Positions 41,410 through 49,220 of a stretch of DNA of 64,000 bases are shown here, piece by piece. The stretch covers positions 149,436-213,435 of the forward strand of contig NZ_MAYT01000027.1 of assembly GCF_001685015.1 (NCBI RefSeq), written 5' to 3'. The stretch is from Pseudobacillus wudalianchiensis. Its GTDB lineage: Bacteria; Bacillota; Bacilli; Bacillales; Domibacillaceae. Made by a program: the position numbers and the translations under genes. Within the stretch, counting starts at the first letter, position 1; every line of letters starts with the position of its first letter. The notes under the pieces are model-generated. The model saw nothing but the letters and a program-made list of their open reading frames with translations, made no database searches and was not told the origin of the DNA.

Positions 41410-41563
41410 AAAAAGGCAGGTCTCCTGGCTTATGCTTCTTCCTTCCACATTCCTTCCCGTCTATTCGACAGTGGATTTATCTGCGGTCGTCCACACTTAC
41501 AGTTGCGGGTACAGCTTCGGTATTTCACCGAATTCCCTATTAAGCTGCAATAGCACCTTTTTA
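41410..41563 (-). ncRNA. Cobalamin (B12) riboswitch
   Basis: On the minus strand the region contains the elements of an adenosylcobalamin riboswitch in order. A GGGAATTCGGTGAAATACCG block is followed by GCTGTACCCGCAACTGTAA, a variable arm, and the B12 box AAGCCAGGAGACCTGCC at its 3' end (GGCAGGTCTCCTGGC on the plus strand, 41415-41429). Flanking AAAAGG and CCTTTTT can close the outer stem. It lies in the leader of the ribonucleotide reductase operon, before a terminator. Confidence 0.93.
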
Positions 41564-41578
41564 CTAAATATTGATTTA

Positions 41579-41587
41579 ATTATAACA
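41579..41587 (-). promoter_or_regulatory. Extended -10 of the riboswitch transcript
   Basis: On the minus strand TGTTATAAT (hexamer 41584-41579) lies just upstream of the riboswitch. It is an extended -10; no good -35 was seen. Confidence 0.4.
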
Positions 41588-41677
41588 TTGCCACTAAATG
41601 TTGTGTCCGAATTAGTATAACAATGATCGTTACCGGAGGCAACCCCGAATGAACTTTTTACTTACTCCGGTATTTAC

Positions 41678-42091
41678 TCACTCTGTAGTTAAAATAATCA
41701 ATTCATCCTGATCAGAAGGGTCAACAGCTTGTGGAATAACGGCGGTTGTTTTTAAAAAAGTTTTATTCTTGTCATTTGTAGGCGGATGCTCTAGATCAAT
41801 TTCAAGCGAAAAAGGAATGGTGATGTTTTCTTTCGGTTTAATATCTCGTTGGATGGGAATGACTATTTCTTTTAACTCCTTATCAATATAGGAAAAGTCG
41901 CTATCTTCCCGTACTTTATCCATTTGGACATGCAATGAAACGATTAAAGTCTCGATCGGTTCCGACGCCTGCCCGCCGTTAATTAGAACCTTCCCTTCAA
42001 TTTTGTCTCCTCTTTGATAGGTCATTTTTGGAAGAGCTGTATCGATCTCGACTCCACCAATGCCGATACTAGACAGAATATGTTTCCACAT
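41678..42091 (-). CDS. Short Spo0M-like (arrestin-fold) protein
   Basis: A 137-residue protein starting MWKHILSSIGIGGVEIDTAL, followed by YQRGDKIEGKVLINGGQASE and IPFSLEIDLEHPPTNDKNKT. This is the first half of the Spo0M (sporulation control, arrestin-like) family. B. subtilis Spo0M has about 258 residues, so here only the N-terminal domain is present. The frame ends cleanly and no second-half remnant was seen. The ribosome binding site is AGGAGG. It may be a stand-alone short paralogue. Confidence 0.78.
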   Translation of the reverse strand: MWKHILSSIGIGGVEIDTALPKMTYQRGDKIEGKVLINGGQASEPIETLIVSLHVQMDKVREDSDFSYIDKELKEIVIPIQRDIKPKENITIPFSLEIDLEHPPTNDKNKTFLKTTAVIPQAVDPSDQDELIILTTE

Positions 42092-42205
42092 GAAATACCT
42101 CCTTTCTTTCTATCCAATTTAGTTTAATATTCCCCGATGTTTCCTCGTTAATCTTTCTTTTGCTAGCCGTTAATTATTTATGAATTTTGCACATTTTGTT
42201 TTTGA

Positions 42206-42232
42206 AAAAAAGCATGCTTTATACAAAGCATG
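42206..42232 (-). terminator. Terminator of the YdjM-like hydrolase gene
   Basis: GCATGCTTT and AAAGCATGC form a stem with a short loop, followed by seven T on the minus strand. Confidence 0.85.
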
Positions 42233-42236
42233 CCTC

Positions 42237-42866
42237 TCAAAATTCTCTATTAAAAAGAGGCTGAAACCATTTAATGCCCCTCTTATTAGCCGGCCATATT
42301 TTCATATCTGCCACTAGATGACTCATATACGCGATAGAAGCCGCTAAAAAGCTGCCTTCAAGCCCAACACTTTGCTGAAATTGCCACGCAATCCCTGCAA
42401 AACAAGCTGCTCCAATTAACGAGTGAGTTAATGAGCGGTGTGATAAAAAGGAAGAGACCATAATAAATGCACTTAACAGCAGCAACCAAAAGATACCCGT
42501 ATACCAGGCAGCAATTGCTAGAACAGCTCCCGTTATAAAAAGCATCGTCCGCTGCTTAATAAACAGCCGGGGTAATACCGTTAAGCCAATCCCAACAGTA
42601 AAACCCGCCGATTGAACGAAACCGTTCAGCTTTAGATAACTGTAGCCCATCAAAAGCAGCCCTGCAGTGGCAAAAAATAAAATTAACCATTTTTTCGATA
42701 TCGTAATTCGATTGGACAGCTTGCCGTTTACATCAAGGTCAGGAGCAAGGCCAGCGATTGCCCCAATGGCAATTAAACCCGCTGTAGTAATTGGGTCTGT
42801 ATGTAAATAAACAGCTGTGGCTAGTCCGGAGGCTCCTCCAATAGCCAAATGAGCCGATCCTTTCAT
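42237..42866 (-). CDS. Membrane-bound metal-dependent hydrolase, YdjM-like
   Basis: A 209-residue membrane protein with about six helices. The conserved ligands of the YdjM/YvsG family are present: H5 in KGSAHLAIGG, GLAPDLDVNG, SHRSLTHSL and YMSHLVADMK. These are putative zinc hydrolases of unknown substrate in the membrane. It follows, on the same strand, the small gene at 43042 but has its own terminator and a terminator upstream, so it is probably monocistronic. Confidence 0.85.
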   Translation of the reverse strand: MKGSAHLAIGGASGLATAVYLHTDPITTAGLIAIGAIAGLAPDLDVNGKLSNRITISKKWLILFFATAGLLLMGYSYLKLNGFVQSAGFTVGIGLTVLPRLFIKQRTMLFITGAVLAIAAWYTGIFWLLLLSAFIMVSSFLSHRSLTHSLIGAACFAGIAWQFQQSVGLEGSFLAASIAYMSHLVADMKIWPANKRGIKWFQPLFNREF

Positions 42867-42924
42867 CTGTTTCCATCCTTTTCTTTTTCTCTATTATAAC
42901 AAACAAGTGTTCTTTATTCTATAA

Positions 42925-42957
42925 AAAAATAGCATTGATGGTTTCATCAATGCTAAT
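42925..42957 (-). terminator. Terminator of gene 43042-43356
   Basis: TAGCATTGATG (42930-42940) and CATCAATGCTA (42945-42955) form a perfect 11-bp stem with a 4-base loop and a T-run on the minus strand. Confidence 0.85.
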
Positions 42958-43041
42958 TCCTGCTTTTCCAAACCTTATCCATACATTGTGCTCTGGGCAA
43001 TAGTCCTTTCTCGAAGAAAAGCCCTCTGTATGCTCACAATG

Positions 43042-43356
43042 TTAAATGCTTGAGTGACGATCAATAATCTGAAGAAGCCAATCCTGGACACTTTCAATAT
43101 ACTCTCCGGAAATATCTAGTTCCGCCAGCACTGTTCCTTTGCCAATGATTTTCAATCCAGGTACGATAGCTGGTTTTTTGGGATTCATTGAATATACAAC
43201 GGTATCTATATGATGAATTGGAACACGAATATTTGTGACCGGACCTTTGCTAACTAGAAATCCTTTATCTACTTTAATAATATTCTTTTTCCAACAATAC
43301 TCGGTATCAGTAGCCGTGCATTCGGGAACTGCGTCCTCATTTATAAAGGGTGTCAT
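43042..43356 (-). CDS. Small PH-like domain protein of unknown function
   Basis: A 104-residue soluble protein with strand-rich segments: VDKGFLVSKGPVTNIRVPIH, IDTVVYSMNPKKP and GKGTVLAELDISGEYIES, and a final helix VQDWLLQIIDRH. The layout of strands closed by one helix resembles bacterial PH domains. AGAGGTATAATAC precedes the ATG. The gene at 43558 upstream has a similar plan. Function unknown. Confidence 0.6.
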   Translation of the reverse strand: MTPFINEDAVPECTATDTEYCWKKNIIKVDKGFLVSKGPVTNIRVPIHHIDTVVYSMNPKKPAIVPGLKIIGKGTVLAELDISGEYIESVQDWLLQIIDRHSSI

Positions 43357-43514
43357 GTATTATACCTCTTTTTCGCTGTGTGATAGATAATAACAACTAT
43401 AACCTATCAGCTTTACGTTACTTTGTAAACAAAAACTTTTACCCGCAAATAAGTTCCACATAATTTAATTATGTTAACTGATTATATACCCTGTATAAAA
43501 CTAAATTTCCTCAT

Positions 43515-43546
43515 AAAAACACAGCCCCATTATAATCGTGGGGCTT
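43515..43546 (-). terminator. Terminator of gene 43558-43905
   Basis: AGCCCCA (43523-43529) and TGGGGCT (43539-43545) form a GC-rich stem, followed by a T-rich tract on the minus strand. Confidence 0.75.
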
Positions 43547-43557
43547 TGTCTTCTTCA

Positions 43558-43905
43558 TTAGATCACTTCAGCTTTTCTATACACATTTGACTTTTGCTCT
43601 TTTAACTCTCTAATAAATGCCCGGCCATTTCTTACTCTTAAAAGATAGGATACATTGGAACGAGTGAAGATGGCTACATTGTCCAGTCTTCCCGAAATCG
43701 CCTCAAGGTTAAACCAGAAATTCGGCTTTGCATTTTTTCCGATTCTCACCACGTCCACAATTTCTGTTAATGGAATATTGACTTGATTTAACGAATCATT
43801 TGTCATCAACATTCCTTGATCTATTTTATAGTTTGACGATTGTTTTTTACGCTGTAAATAAAGCGCAAAAAACAATGCACCTGTAAAAAGTAATAGTAGT
43901 TCCAC
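43558..43905 (-). CDS. Membrane-anchored PH-like protein
   Basis: GTG at 43905 follows AGGAGG by 9 bases and gives 115 residues, preferred over the ATG at 43953. One N-terminal membrane helix (LLLLFTGALFFALYLQRKK) is followed by a strand-rich domain: NQVNIPLTEIVDVVRIGKNA, RLDNVAIFTRSNVSYLLRVR and NGRAFIRELKE. The pattern recalls SunI-type PH domains (sublancin immunity), but similarity is weak. It is followed by its own terminator. Confidence 0.6.
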   Translation of the reverse strand: MELLLLFTGALFFALYLQRKKQSSNYKIDQGMLMTNDSLNQVNIPLTEIVDVVRIGKNAKPNFWFNLEAISGRLDNVAIFTRSNVSYLLRVRNGRAFIRELKEQKSNVYRKAEVI

Positions 43906-44119
43906 CTGATAACACCTCCTCTTCCTCTCTCTATGGTGCCCTTCAAACATCACTTTTTCCCATTTCTATTACTGTACCCACTTTTCTTTTTTTTACCCGT
44001 GAGGTCATATATTCTTCAGAAGAAAAACTTTTTTTGAAAAGTTTAAAGCAGGCAAAAAAAGATAATATCAATAATAAGGTATGTATGTTTTGAATGATGG
44101 CAGTTTTAGGAGGAGAAAC

Positions 44120-44251
44120 ATGAAAAAACTAGACGAAGAAAAGCTATTAATTAGAGTGACCCAATTAGAAGAAATTGTTCTTGAATTGTCTGATCGAATC
44201 AGACAAATGAGCGAAGAACTTATTGAAATGAGAGAAGAAAAGATCCATTAA
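44120..44251 (+). CDS. Small coiled-coil protein, 43 residues
   Basis: ATG at 44120 follows TTTTAGGAGGAGAAAC. The protein reads KKLDEEKLLIRVTQLEEIVL and continues ELSDRIRQMSEELIEMREEK, one amphipathic coiled coil. A strong terminator starts 6 bases past the stop. No family recognised; the signals make it a real gene. Confidence 0.7.
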   Translation: MKKLDEEKLLIRVTQLEEIVLELSDRIRQMSEELIEMREEKIH

Positions 44252-44256
44252 AAAAT

Positions 44257-44303
44257 GAGCAGTCTAAAAATGGTTATTCACCAGCTTTTAGACTGCTCTT
44301 TTG
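44257..44303 (+). terminator. Terminator of the small coiled-coil gene
   Basis: GAGCAGTCTAAAA and TTTTAGACTGCTC form a 13-bp stem, followed by TTTTG. Confidence 0.85.
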
Positions 44304-44352
44304 TTTGCAATAAAGAAAATCGATAAAATAAGTAATACCAAGGCCGGCTTTG

Positions 44353-45453
44353 TTATGCAGACGCATGGGTATGAACCTCTTTTTGTAACTCCCTCATGTG
44401 CAGAAGGCGGAAAATTGGAGGGAGAATGAGACAGACGGCTAAGATTCTAAGTACTTGCACTGCCACAACAAACGTAGAATCAGCATCCAATACAACAGCA
44501 GTCGTCGCCATTTCAGCAATTCCACCCGGTGCAAAAGCAAGAGCCGCTGTTTTGAAGTCGATGCCCGTTAATATAGAAACGAGATACGCACAAATAAACA
44601 TGACAGCGATTAATCCAACTGTACTGATTAATCCAACCATGATTGTTTGCTTTAATCCGGCAAACATCTTTTTATGAAAACGAGATCCAATCGATACGGC
44701 AATTAAAACTTGCGATAAAATAATCAAGCTATGCGGCCAATAGGCTACCATGTTATGACCAGCATGCACTGAGCTCAACGACTGGACAATCGCTACAGCC
44801 GTCATACTTCCAAGCAGCCAGGGGGCTGGGAATTTTAAATATTTCCCTACATAATACCCTCCCCACGCTGCCATCACTAGTACGGCTGTCCAAAGCAGCT
44901 GGAGCGGATCAAATCCAGTTGAAGCATATTGAATAGCTGGCTCAGCAGCTGGATGAATGGCCCAAAGTGATACGATAACCGGAATGGTTAAAACAACTAA
45001 AAACACGCGCATCGTTTGAATGATGCTGACAATGGCGGTGTTGGCTCCCACCTCTTCCGCCAAAGCCGGCATCGCTGATAATCCTCCTGGTGCTGTACCG
45101 AAAAAGCTTGTTAGCATATCTGAACGGCTGAACTTCCAAAGAACGAAACCAGAAAGCAAGGAAAAAAGAACAGATAAGATGAGCATCAAACTAATAACCA
45201 CCCAGTGTGATTGGAAAGCAGTTAAAACAGACAAATTGATTTTTTGCCCAAGCTCAATCCCTAATATGAGCTGACCAATGGATAGCCAGCTTTTCGGTAT
45301 CTTGTTCGCTCCTGAAAATTGAGGAAAAGCAAAAGAAATACTTGCCGCTACTATCAGTGTCCCCAACATCCAGCCAATTGAAAGACCTGTCCATGATAAA
45401 AATAGACCTCCCATGGCACTTACTATGAGAACGATCCACTTATTTTCTTTCAT
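44353..45453 (-). CDS. AbrB-family membrane transporter (PF05145 type)
   Basis: A 366-residue membrane protein with about ten helices and an internal two-fold repeat. LSIGWMLGTLIVAA and FPAPWLLGSMTAVA are the paired motifs, as are FFGTAPGGLSAMPALAEEVG and ALAFAPGGIAEMATTAVVLD. This is the family once called AbrB/ammonia monooxygenase-like, now regarded as membrane transporters of unknown substrate. It is divergent from a LysR regulator, which probably controls it. Confidence 0.82.
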   Translation of the reverse strand: MKENKWIVLIVSAMGGLFLSWTGLSIGWMLGTLIVAASISFAFPQFSGANKIPKSWLSIGQLILGIELGQKINLSVLTAFQSHWVVISLMLILSVLFSLLSGFVLWKFSRSDMLTSFFGTAPGGLSAMPALAEEVGANTAIVSIIQTMRVFLVVLTIPVIVSLWAIHPAAEPAIQYASTGFDPLQLLWTAVLVMAAWGGYYVGKYLKFPAPWLLGSMTAVAIVQSLSSVHAGHNMVAYWPHSLIILSQVLIAVSIGSRFHKKMFAGLKQTIMVGLISTVGLIAVMFICAYLVSILTGIDFKTAALAFAPGGIAEMATTAVVLDADSTFVVAVQVLRILAVCLILPPIFRLLHMRELQKEVHTHASA

Positions 45454-45528
45454 TTAATCCTCTTCTTTCTTTTCTTATTCTCTATAACTAATTATAATAA
45501 GAAAAAAGAAATAAATAAAATATCGCTT

Positions 45529-45548
45529 TTTTATCATTAAGCATAAAA
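45529..45548. promoter_or_regulatory. LysR-type candidate box
   Basis: TTTTAT (45529-45534) and ATAAAA (45543-45548) are inverted with an 8-base spacer in the divergent region of the transporter and the LysR gene. It holds the T-N11-A form typical of LysR sites. The region is AT-rich, so chance is possible. Confidence 0.3.
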
Positions 45549-45577
45549 TAAAGTTATACCAGAAAGGAAAGTAAAGG

Positions 45578-46450
45578 ATGGACGATCGGGATTGGCTTGT
45601 GTTACAGACGTTGTTTTATGAAAAAAATATAACAAAAGCAGCTAACAAACTGTATATTTCTCAACCTGCACTGACGAACCGTTTGAAGCAAATCGAAAAA
45701 GAATTCGGTGTTCAAATTGTTAATCGCGGAAGACGTGGCGTACAATTTACCCCTCAAGGAGAATATCTGGCAAAATGTGCTGACCACATGCTGTTAAAAC
45801 TGCAGCATATTAAAGAAAATGTTCTAAATATGGAAAATAAAATAACCGGCACACTCCGGCTCGGCGTTTCTACTTTTTTTACTGATTACAAACTTCCCGG
45901 ACTGCTCAAACTCTTTAAAGATGAGTACCCTAATATTGAATTTAAAGTGACAACCGGCTGGAGCAATGACATTATTCATTTAGCTTATAATCAAGATGTA
46001 CACGTGGCCTTTATTAAAGGGGACTATAGCTGGAAAGGCGGCAAAAAGCTGTTATTTGAAGAACCCATTTATATTGCCTCAACAGAAAAAATAGCATTAA
46101 AGGATTTACCTGAACTGCCGCGGATTGATTACCATACTGACCAAAACTTGCGAACGGTCGTCGACAATTGGTGGGCTGAAAACTATACAAAACCTCCGCT
46201 TGTCAGCATCGACGTCGATAAAGCAGGCACAAGCAAAAATATGATGGCCAATGGCTTAGGTTATGCTATTTTACCCGGTATGCTTTTAAACGATTTAAAA
46301 GATATTTATAAAATAGCGCTTCGTACAAAAGATGGACAGCCGATTATTCGAAAAACATGGATGGTTTTTCACGAGGAATCGCTTCAGCTTAATATTGTCA
46401 GAGCATTTGTTGAGTTTATTGAACGGATTGATTTAGAAAAAATCAAGTAG
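45578..46450 (+). CDS. LysR-family transcriptional regulator
   Basis: A 290-residue protein. The N-terminal winged helix reads LQTLFYEKNITKAANKLYIS and QPALTNRLKQIEKEFGVQIV. The C-terminal substrate-binding domain begins about residue 90 (GTLRLGVSTFFTDYKLPGLL) and includes ANGLGYAILPGMLL. AGAAAGGAAAG precedes the ATG. It is divergent from the AbrB-family transporter, its likely target. The inducer is unknown. Confidence 0.9.
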   Translation: MDDRDWLVLQTLFYEKNITKAANKLYISQPALTNRLKQIEKEFGVQIVNRGRRGVQFTPQGEYLAKCADHMLLKLQHIKENVLNMENKITGTLRLGVSTFFTDYKLPGLLKLFKDEYPNIEFKVTTGWSNDIIHLAYNQDVHVAFIKGDYSWKGGKKLLFEEPIYIASTEKIALKDLPELPRIDYHTDQNLRTVVDNWWAENYTKPPLVSIDVDKAGTSKNMMANGLGYAILPGMLLNDLKDIYKIALRTKDGQPIIRKTWMVFHEESLQLNIVRAFVEFIERIDLEKIK

Positions 46451-46512
46451 TTTTCCTCTCTATAGAGAAGGCTATCCTTTTTTGCTGCTTCAGGAAAAAA
46501 ATATTTATAGGC

Positions 46513-46541
46513 TTTTCATCCAATTTTCATTAAATTTTCAT
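46513..46541 (+). promoter_or_regulatory. Three TTTTCAT repeats at 11-bp spacing
   Basis: TTTTCAT occurs at 46513-46519, 46524-46530 and 46535-46541, each exactly 11 bases from the next, upstream of the cytochrome b-like gene. Direct repeats at one-turn spacing are the hallmark of OmpR/PhoB-type regulator sites. Confidence 0.5.
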
Positions 46542-46595
46542 TTTTCTCGTTTATTCTAATAATGCGTTTCATATCAAATGTTAGAGGTATAAACA

Positions 46596-47180
46596 ATGAG
46601 TCTAAAACAAAACACAAGAAACAATACTTCCTTTTTATCAATTCATGTTCCAAACCCGAAAGAACGAAGAGCCATTGCCATTGGCTTGCTTGTAACTGCT
46701 TGTTTGCTTCTAATTGGACTTTCACTCATTTCTCTCAATCATCAACAGCTAATGTCGCAAGAATACAAACATTATAAGGAATTCTTAAAGCAGTTTGGCT
46801 CTATTTCAAGAATTGTATACTTTGTCGTTTTTGCTGTCTATCCCGCTTTTCTTTTATTAAAATGGCGGCGGTTGAAAACAATAGCTTGGCGGAATTTTCA
46901 ATTAAAAGTCCTTCTACAGTATCTCGGAAAAGTTCTCAGAAAATGGCACGTCCCCCTTGCTCTAGTATCTACAGGTCTAATTTTACTCCACGCATATTTA
47001 GCTGTTATAAGGGGATTTAAATGGGATTTCACCAATGTTACGGGAATCCTGGCGATCGTTCTCTTAGGTTTTCTCTTATTTATGGGGTTGAAACGATTCA
47101 AGAGAAAAGATAAAAAATGGCATTTAAAGTTGGCAATTGGCTTTATTATCTTATTTATGATTCATGCGTCTTTTAGTTAA
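46596..47180 (+). CDS. Cytochrome b561/ferric-reductase-like membrane protein
   Basis: A 194-residue protein with five membrane segments. Two late helices each hold a histidine pair at matching spacing: RKWHVPLALVSTGLILLHAY and KKWHLKLAIGFIILFMIHAS, with 14 residues between the histidines of each pair. Such pairs ligate b-type haems in transmembrane cytochromes. I do not recognise the exact family. The start is preceded by AGAGG, and three regularly spaced repeats lie upstream. Confidence 0.65.
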   Translation: MSLKQNTRNNTSFLSIHVPNPKERRAIAIGLLVTACLLLIGLSLISLNHQQLMSQEYKHYKEFLKQFGSISRIVYFVVFAVYPAFLLLKWRRLKTIAWRNFQLKVLLQYLGKVLRKWHVPLALVSTGLILLHAYLAVIRGFKWDFTNVTGILAIVLLGFLLFMGLKRFKRKDKKWHLKLAIGFIILFMIHASFS

Positions 47181-47383
47181 ATTAGTCTGTTCTATACTCA
47201 TAAACGACTAAAACTTACTTATAGAGAGCCCTAACGAGACAAACTAGATTTGGGAACGGCCGTTCATTTGATTCTGCCAAAGGATTATTGGACAAAAGAT
47301 CCAATAGACAAAGATAACCTGTTGCTACTTTAAAATAAGGTTTGTTCGGACACCCCTCACCAATCAGTACTCTACGATAAATG

Positions 47384-47427
47384 GAAAGACTCCAATTTGA
47401 AAAAAGCTGATCAAATTGGAGTCTTTC
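47384..47427. terminator. Perfect 17-bp inverted repeat, terminator-like
   Basis: GAAAGACTCCAATTTGA (47384-47400) and TCAAATTGGAGTCTTTC (47411-47427) form a perfect stem with a 10-base loop. It is 200 bases past the cytochrome-like gene and 250 bases from the transporter gene, so its owner is unclear. The T-run is weak. Confidence 0.5.
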
Positions 47428-47588
47428 TCAATAGATTTAAGTTTCTGTTTTATAGAAAAGTTTGATCATTTTCTACCTGTGACGCCCTACAATTGCGCCC
47501 GATTGTGGAATAACTTAATGTATGTTTTCAGTCTCAAAACCAATTTAGTCTTCTTTTACTAATGCACTCGTTAATTACAAAAGACAGA

Positions 47589-47606
47589 GATAATAAAGTG
47601 GTTTAA
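47589..47606. repeat. Third copy of short dispersed repeat
   Basis: GATAATAAAGTGGTTTAA shares its core with 7355-7376 and 7476-7496. ACTAATGCACTCGTTA (47558-47573) nearby matches 7503-7518 in 14 of 16 bases. Confidence 0.35.
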
Positions 47607-47675
47607 CGTATTCCGATCCCCTTCCAACCAATGAATCATAGCAAGGTGTTCAAGAGAAACCATAGCAGCTTCCGC

Positions 47676-48560
47676 TTAATTTTCACCTTTTGCTTCCTTT
47701 AGTTTATTTCCCGATCGAAACAGTTCCCCATATGCTGCACCTCCTAAGATCAACACAGCCCCGGCTATTTGCACAAGGCTTAACTTTTCTCCTAATATAG
47801 CAGCTGAAAAAATCAATGCTGAGAGAGGTTCCAAATACCCGAGAATGGACACCGACTGAACAGGCAGCTGACCTATGGAAGAAAAATAGAAGTAGCAACC
47901 GATTCCCGTGTTTATAACGCCTAGTATCAGTATAGGCAGCAAATTCCCTTCCATCACATTAACCGAAAACCCTTGCTTCAAGCCCATAAAAATGGCAACC
48001 GTTATAAAGCTAATAACTAACTGGCACGTGGCATTTTCAAGCCCCGTTATGCTTACAGCCTTTTTATTAAAAACCACCATAATGACATACATGATTGCCG
48101 ATAATATTCCGAAAATCAACCCCAAGGAGATTCTTCCCTGTGTAAAAGCTTGTCCGTTTACACAAAGCATTCCAATTATCACTGCAAAAAATCCAAGTAG
48201 TTTAGCGCTTGTCATCTTTTCCTTAAAGATAAGTGGTGAAAGAATCATGACGATTACAGGGCCGCAATAATAAGCAAGAGTGGCAATACTTACACCGATT
48301 TGTGTGTAAGCCTCAAATAAAAATATCCAGCTTGCCCCCATCGCCACGCTGGATATTACTAAATACAGAAAGTGGAATTTATTTTTCCAAAACTGTGCTT
48401 TCTGCTTAGACAGCGCAAATACGAAAATCAGAAATATGCTGCCAATCAAAGTCCGTAAATAAACAATTTCGTAACTGTTCAATAAAATGTAACTTGCAAC
48501 CACTCCATTGGAGCCAAATAGGAGCAGTGCGACCACATATTTGAAATATGCATTTTTCAT
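47676..48560 (-). CDS. EamA/DMT-family transporter
   Basis: A 294-residue protein with ten membrane helices in two EamA repeats. Helix segments include GSNGVVASYILLNSYEIVYL at the start and SILGYLEPLSALIFSAAILG in the second repeat, the classical EamA region. These carriers usually export amino acids or other metabolites. It lies downstream of a broken YbaK-type gene and faces a LysR regulator at 49221, which may control it. Confidence 0.88.
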   Translation of the reverse strand: MKNAYFKYVVALLLFGSNGVVASYILLNSYEIVYLRTLIGSIFLIFVFALSKQKAQFWKNKFHFLYLVISSVAMGASWIFLFEAYTQIGVSIATLAYYCGPVIVMILSPLIFKEKMTSAKLLGFFAVIIGMLCVNGQAFTQGRISLGLIFGILSAIMYVIMVVFNKKAVSITGLENATCQLVISFITVAIFMGLKQGFSVNVMEGNLLPILILGVINTGIGCYFYFSSIGQLPVQSVSILGYLEPLSALIFSAAILGEKLSLVQIAGAVLILGGAAYGELFRSGNKLKEAKGEN

Positions 48561-48587
48561 TCTTAATCACCATACTTCTACTAAAAT

Positions 48588-49030
48588 CTATATTTGAATA
48601 ACAGTCGGCTTGTACTTTTTAGAAGGCAGAAATTTATCTATAACCTCCATTGTTTTCACTTTCATATATCCCGTTGTTGTCCCTTTGCTACATCCATAAC
48701 ACTCTTCTAGAAGCGCATCTTTATCAAAAAATAACTTGTGCGAGATTTTCCTTGCTTTTAAAATGCCAAATACAGTAGCAGCCCCAACTTTAACGCCCAA
48801 AATATTTTCCATCTGTTCTAAAGAAGCAAAGGAAACCAATGAAATATTGAATTCATGGCTGAAATTCTTGAATTTGAATAGCTTATCTGCGGTAGTTACA
48901 AAGGAAAAGCTTTTTTACCATTTTCATATTCAATTTTTATTGATTTCACTACAATCCTCCATTGAAATTGCTTTATCAGTATCTACACGTTCAAATGAAG
49001 TTTCTAACTTTTTAATGAGTCATAAACCAT
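48588..49030 (-). pseudogene. Broken YbaK/EbsC-type (aminoacyl-tRNA deacylase) gene
   Basis: Pieces in different frames together make a YbaK-family protein. From 49030: MVYDSLK; then in another frame KKLETSFERVDTDKAISMED; then KMVKKLFLCN; then FVTTADKLFKFKNFSHEFN and, in the last frame to 48588, ISLVSFASLEQMENILGVKV, GAATVFGILK and YGCSKGTTTGYMKVKTMEVI. At least three frame breaks and an early stop are needed. The family removes wrongly attached amino acids from tRNA. The longest open piece starts at 48839 but lacks the first half of the fold. Confidence 0.75.
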
Positions 49031-49220
49031 TTCTTGCAGAGATGATTTATAACTGTCAGGTGCTTTTTGCATAAAATCACTCACATAAAACATCGTTAAA
49101 TACTCATCCCTTTCAAACTTGATTTTACAATAGCAATAGCATAGCATACTCATATGTATTACAGAATCAAATGTTTCTCATGCTATCTATAACAAAATCT
49201 GATGTAAGGGAGAAAGAGTT

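Larger units (their letters stand above)
47181..47675. other. Intergenic stretch with orphan hairpin and repeat debris
   Basis: No gene was seen. The stretch holds the long inverted repeat at 47384-47427 and fragments shared with 7.47-7.52 kb (47558-47573 and 47589-47606). Confidence 0.5.
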
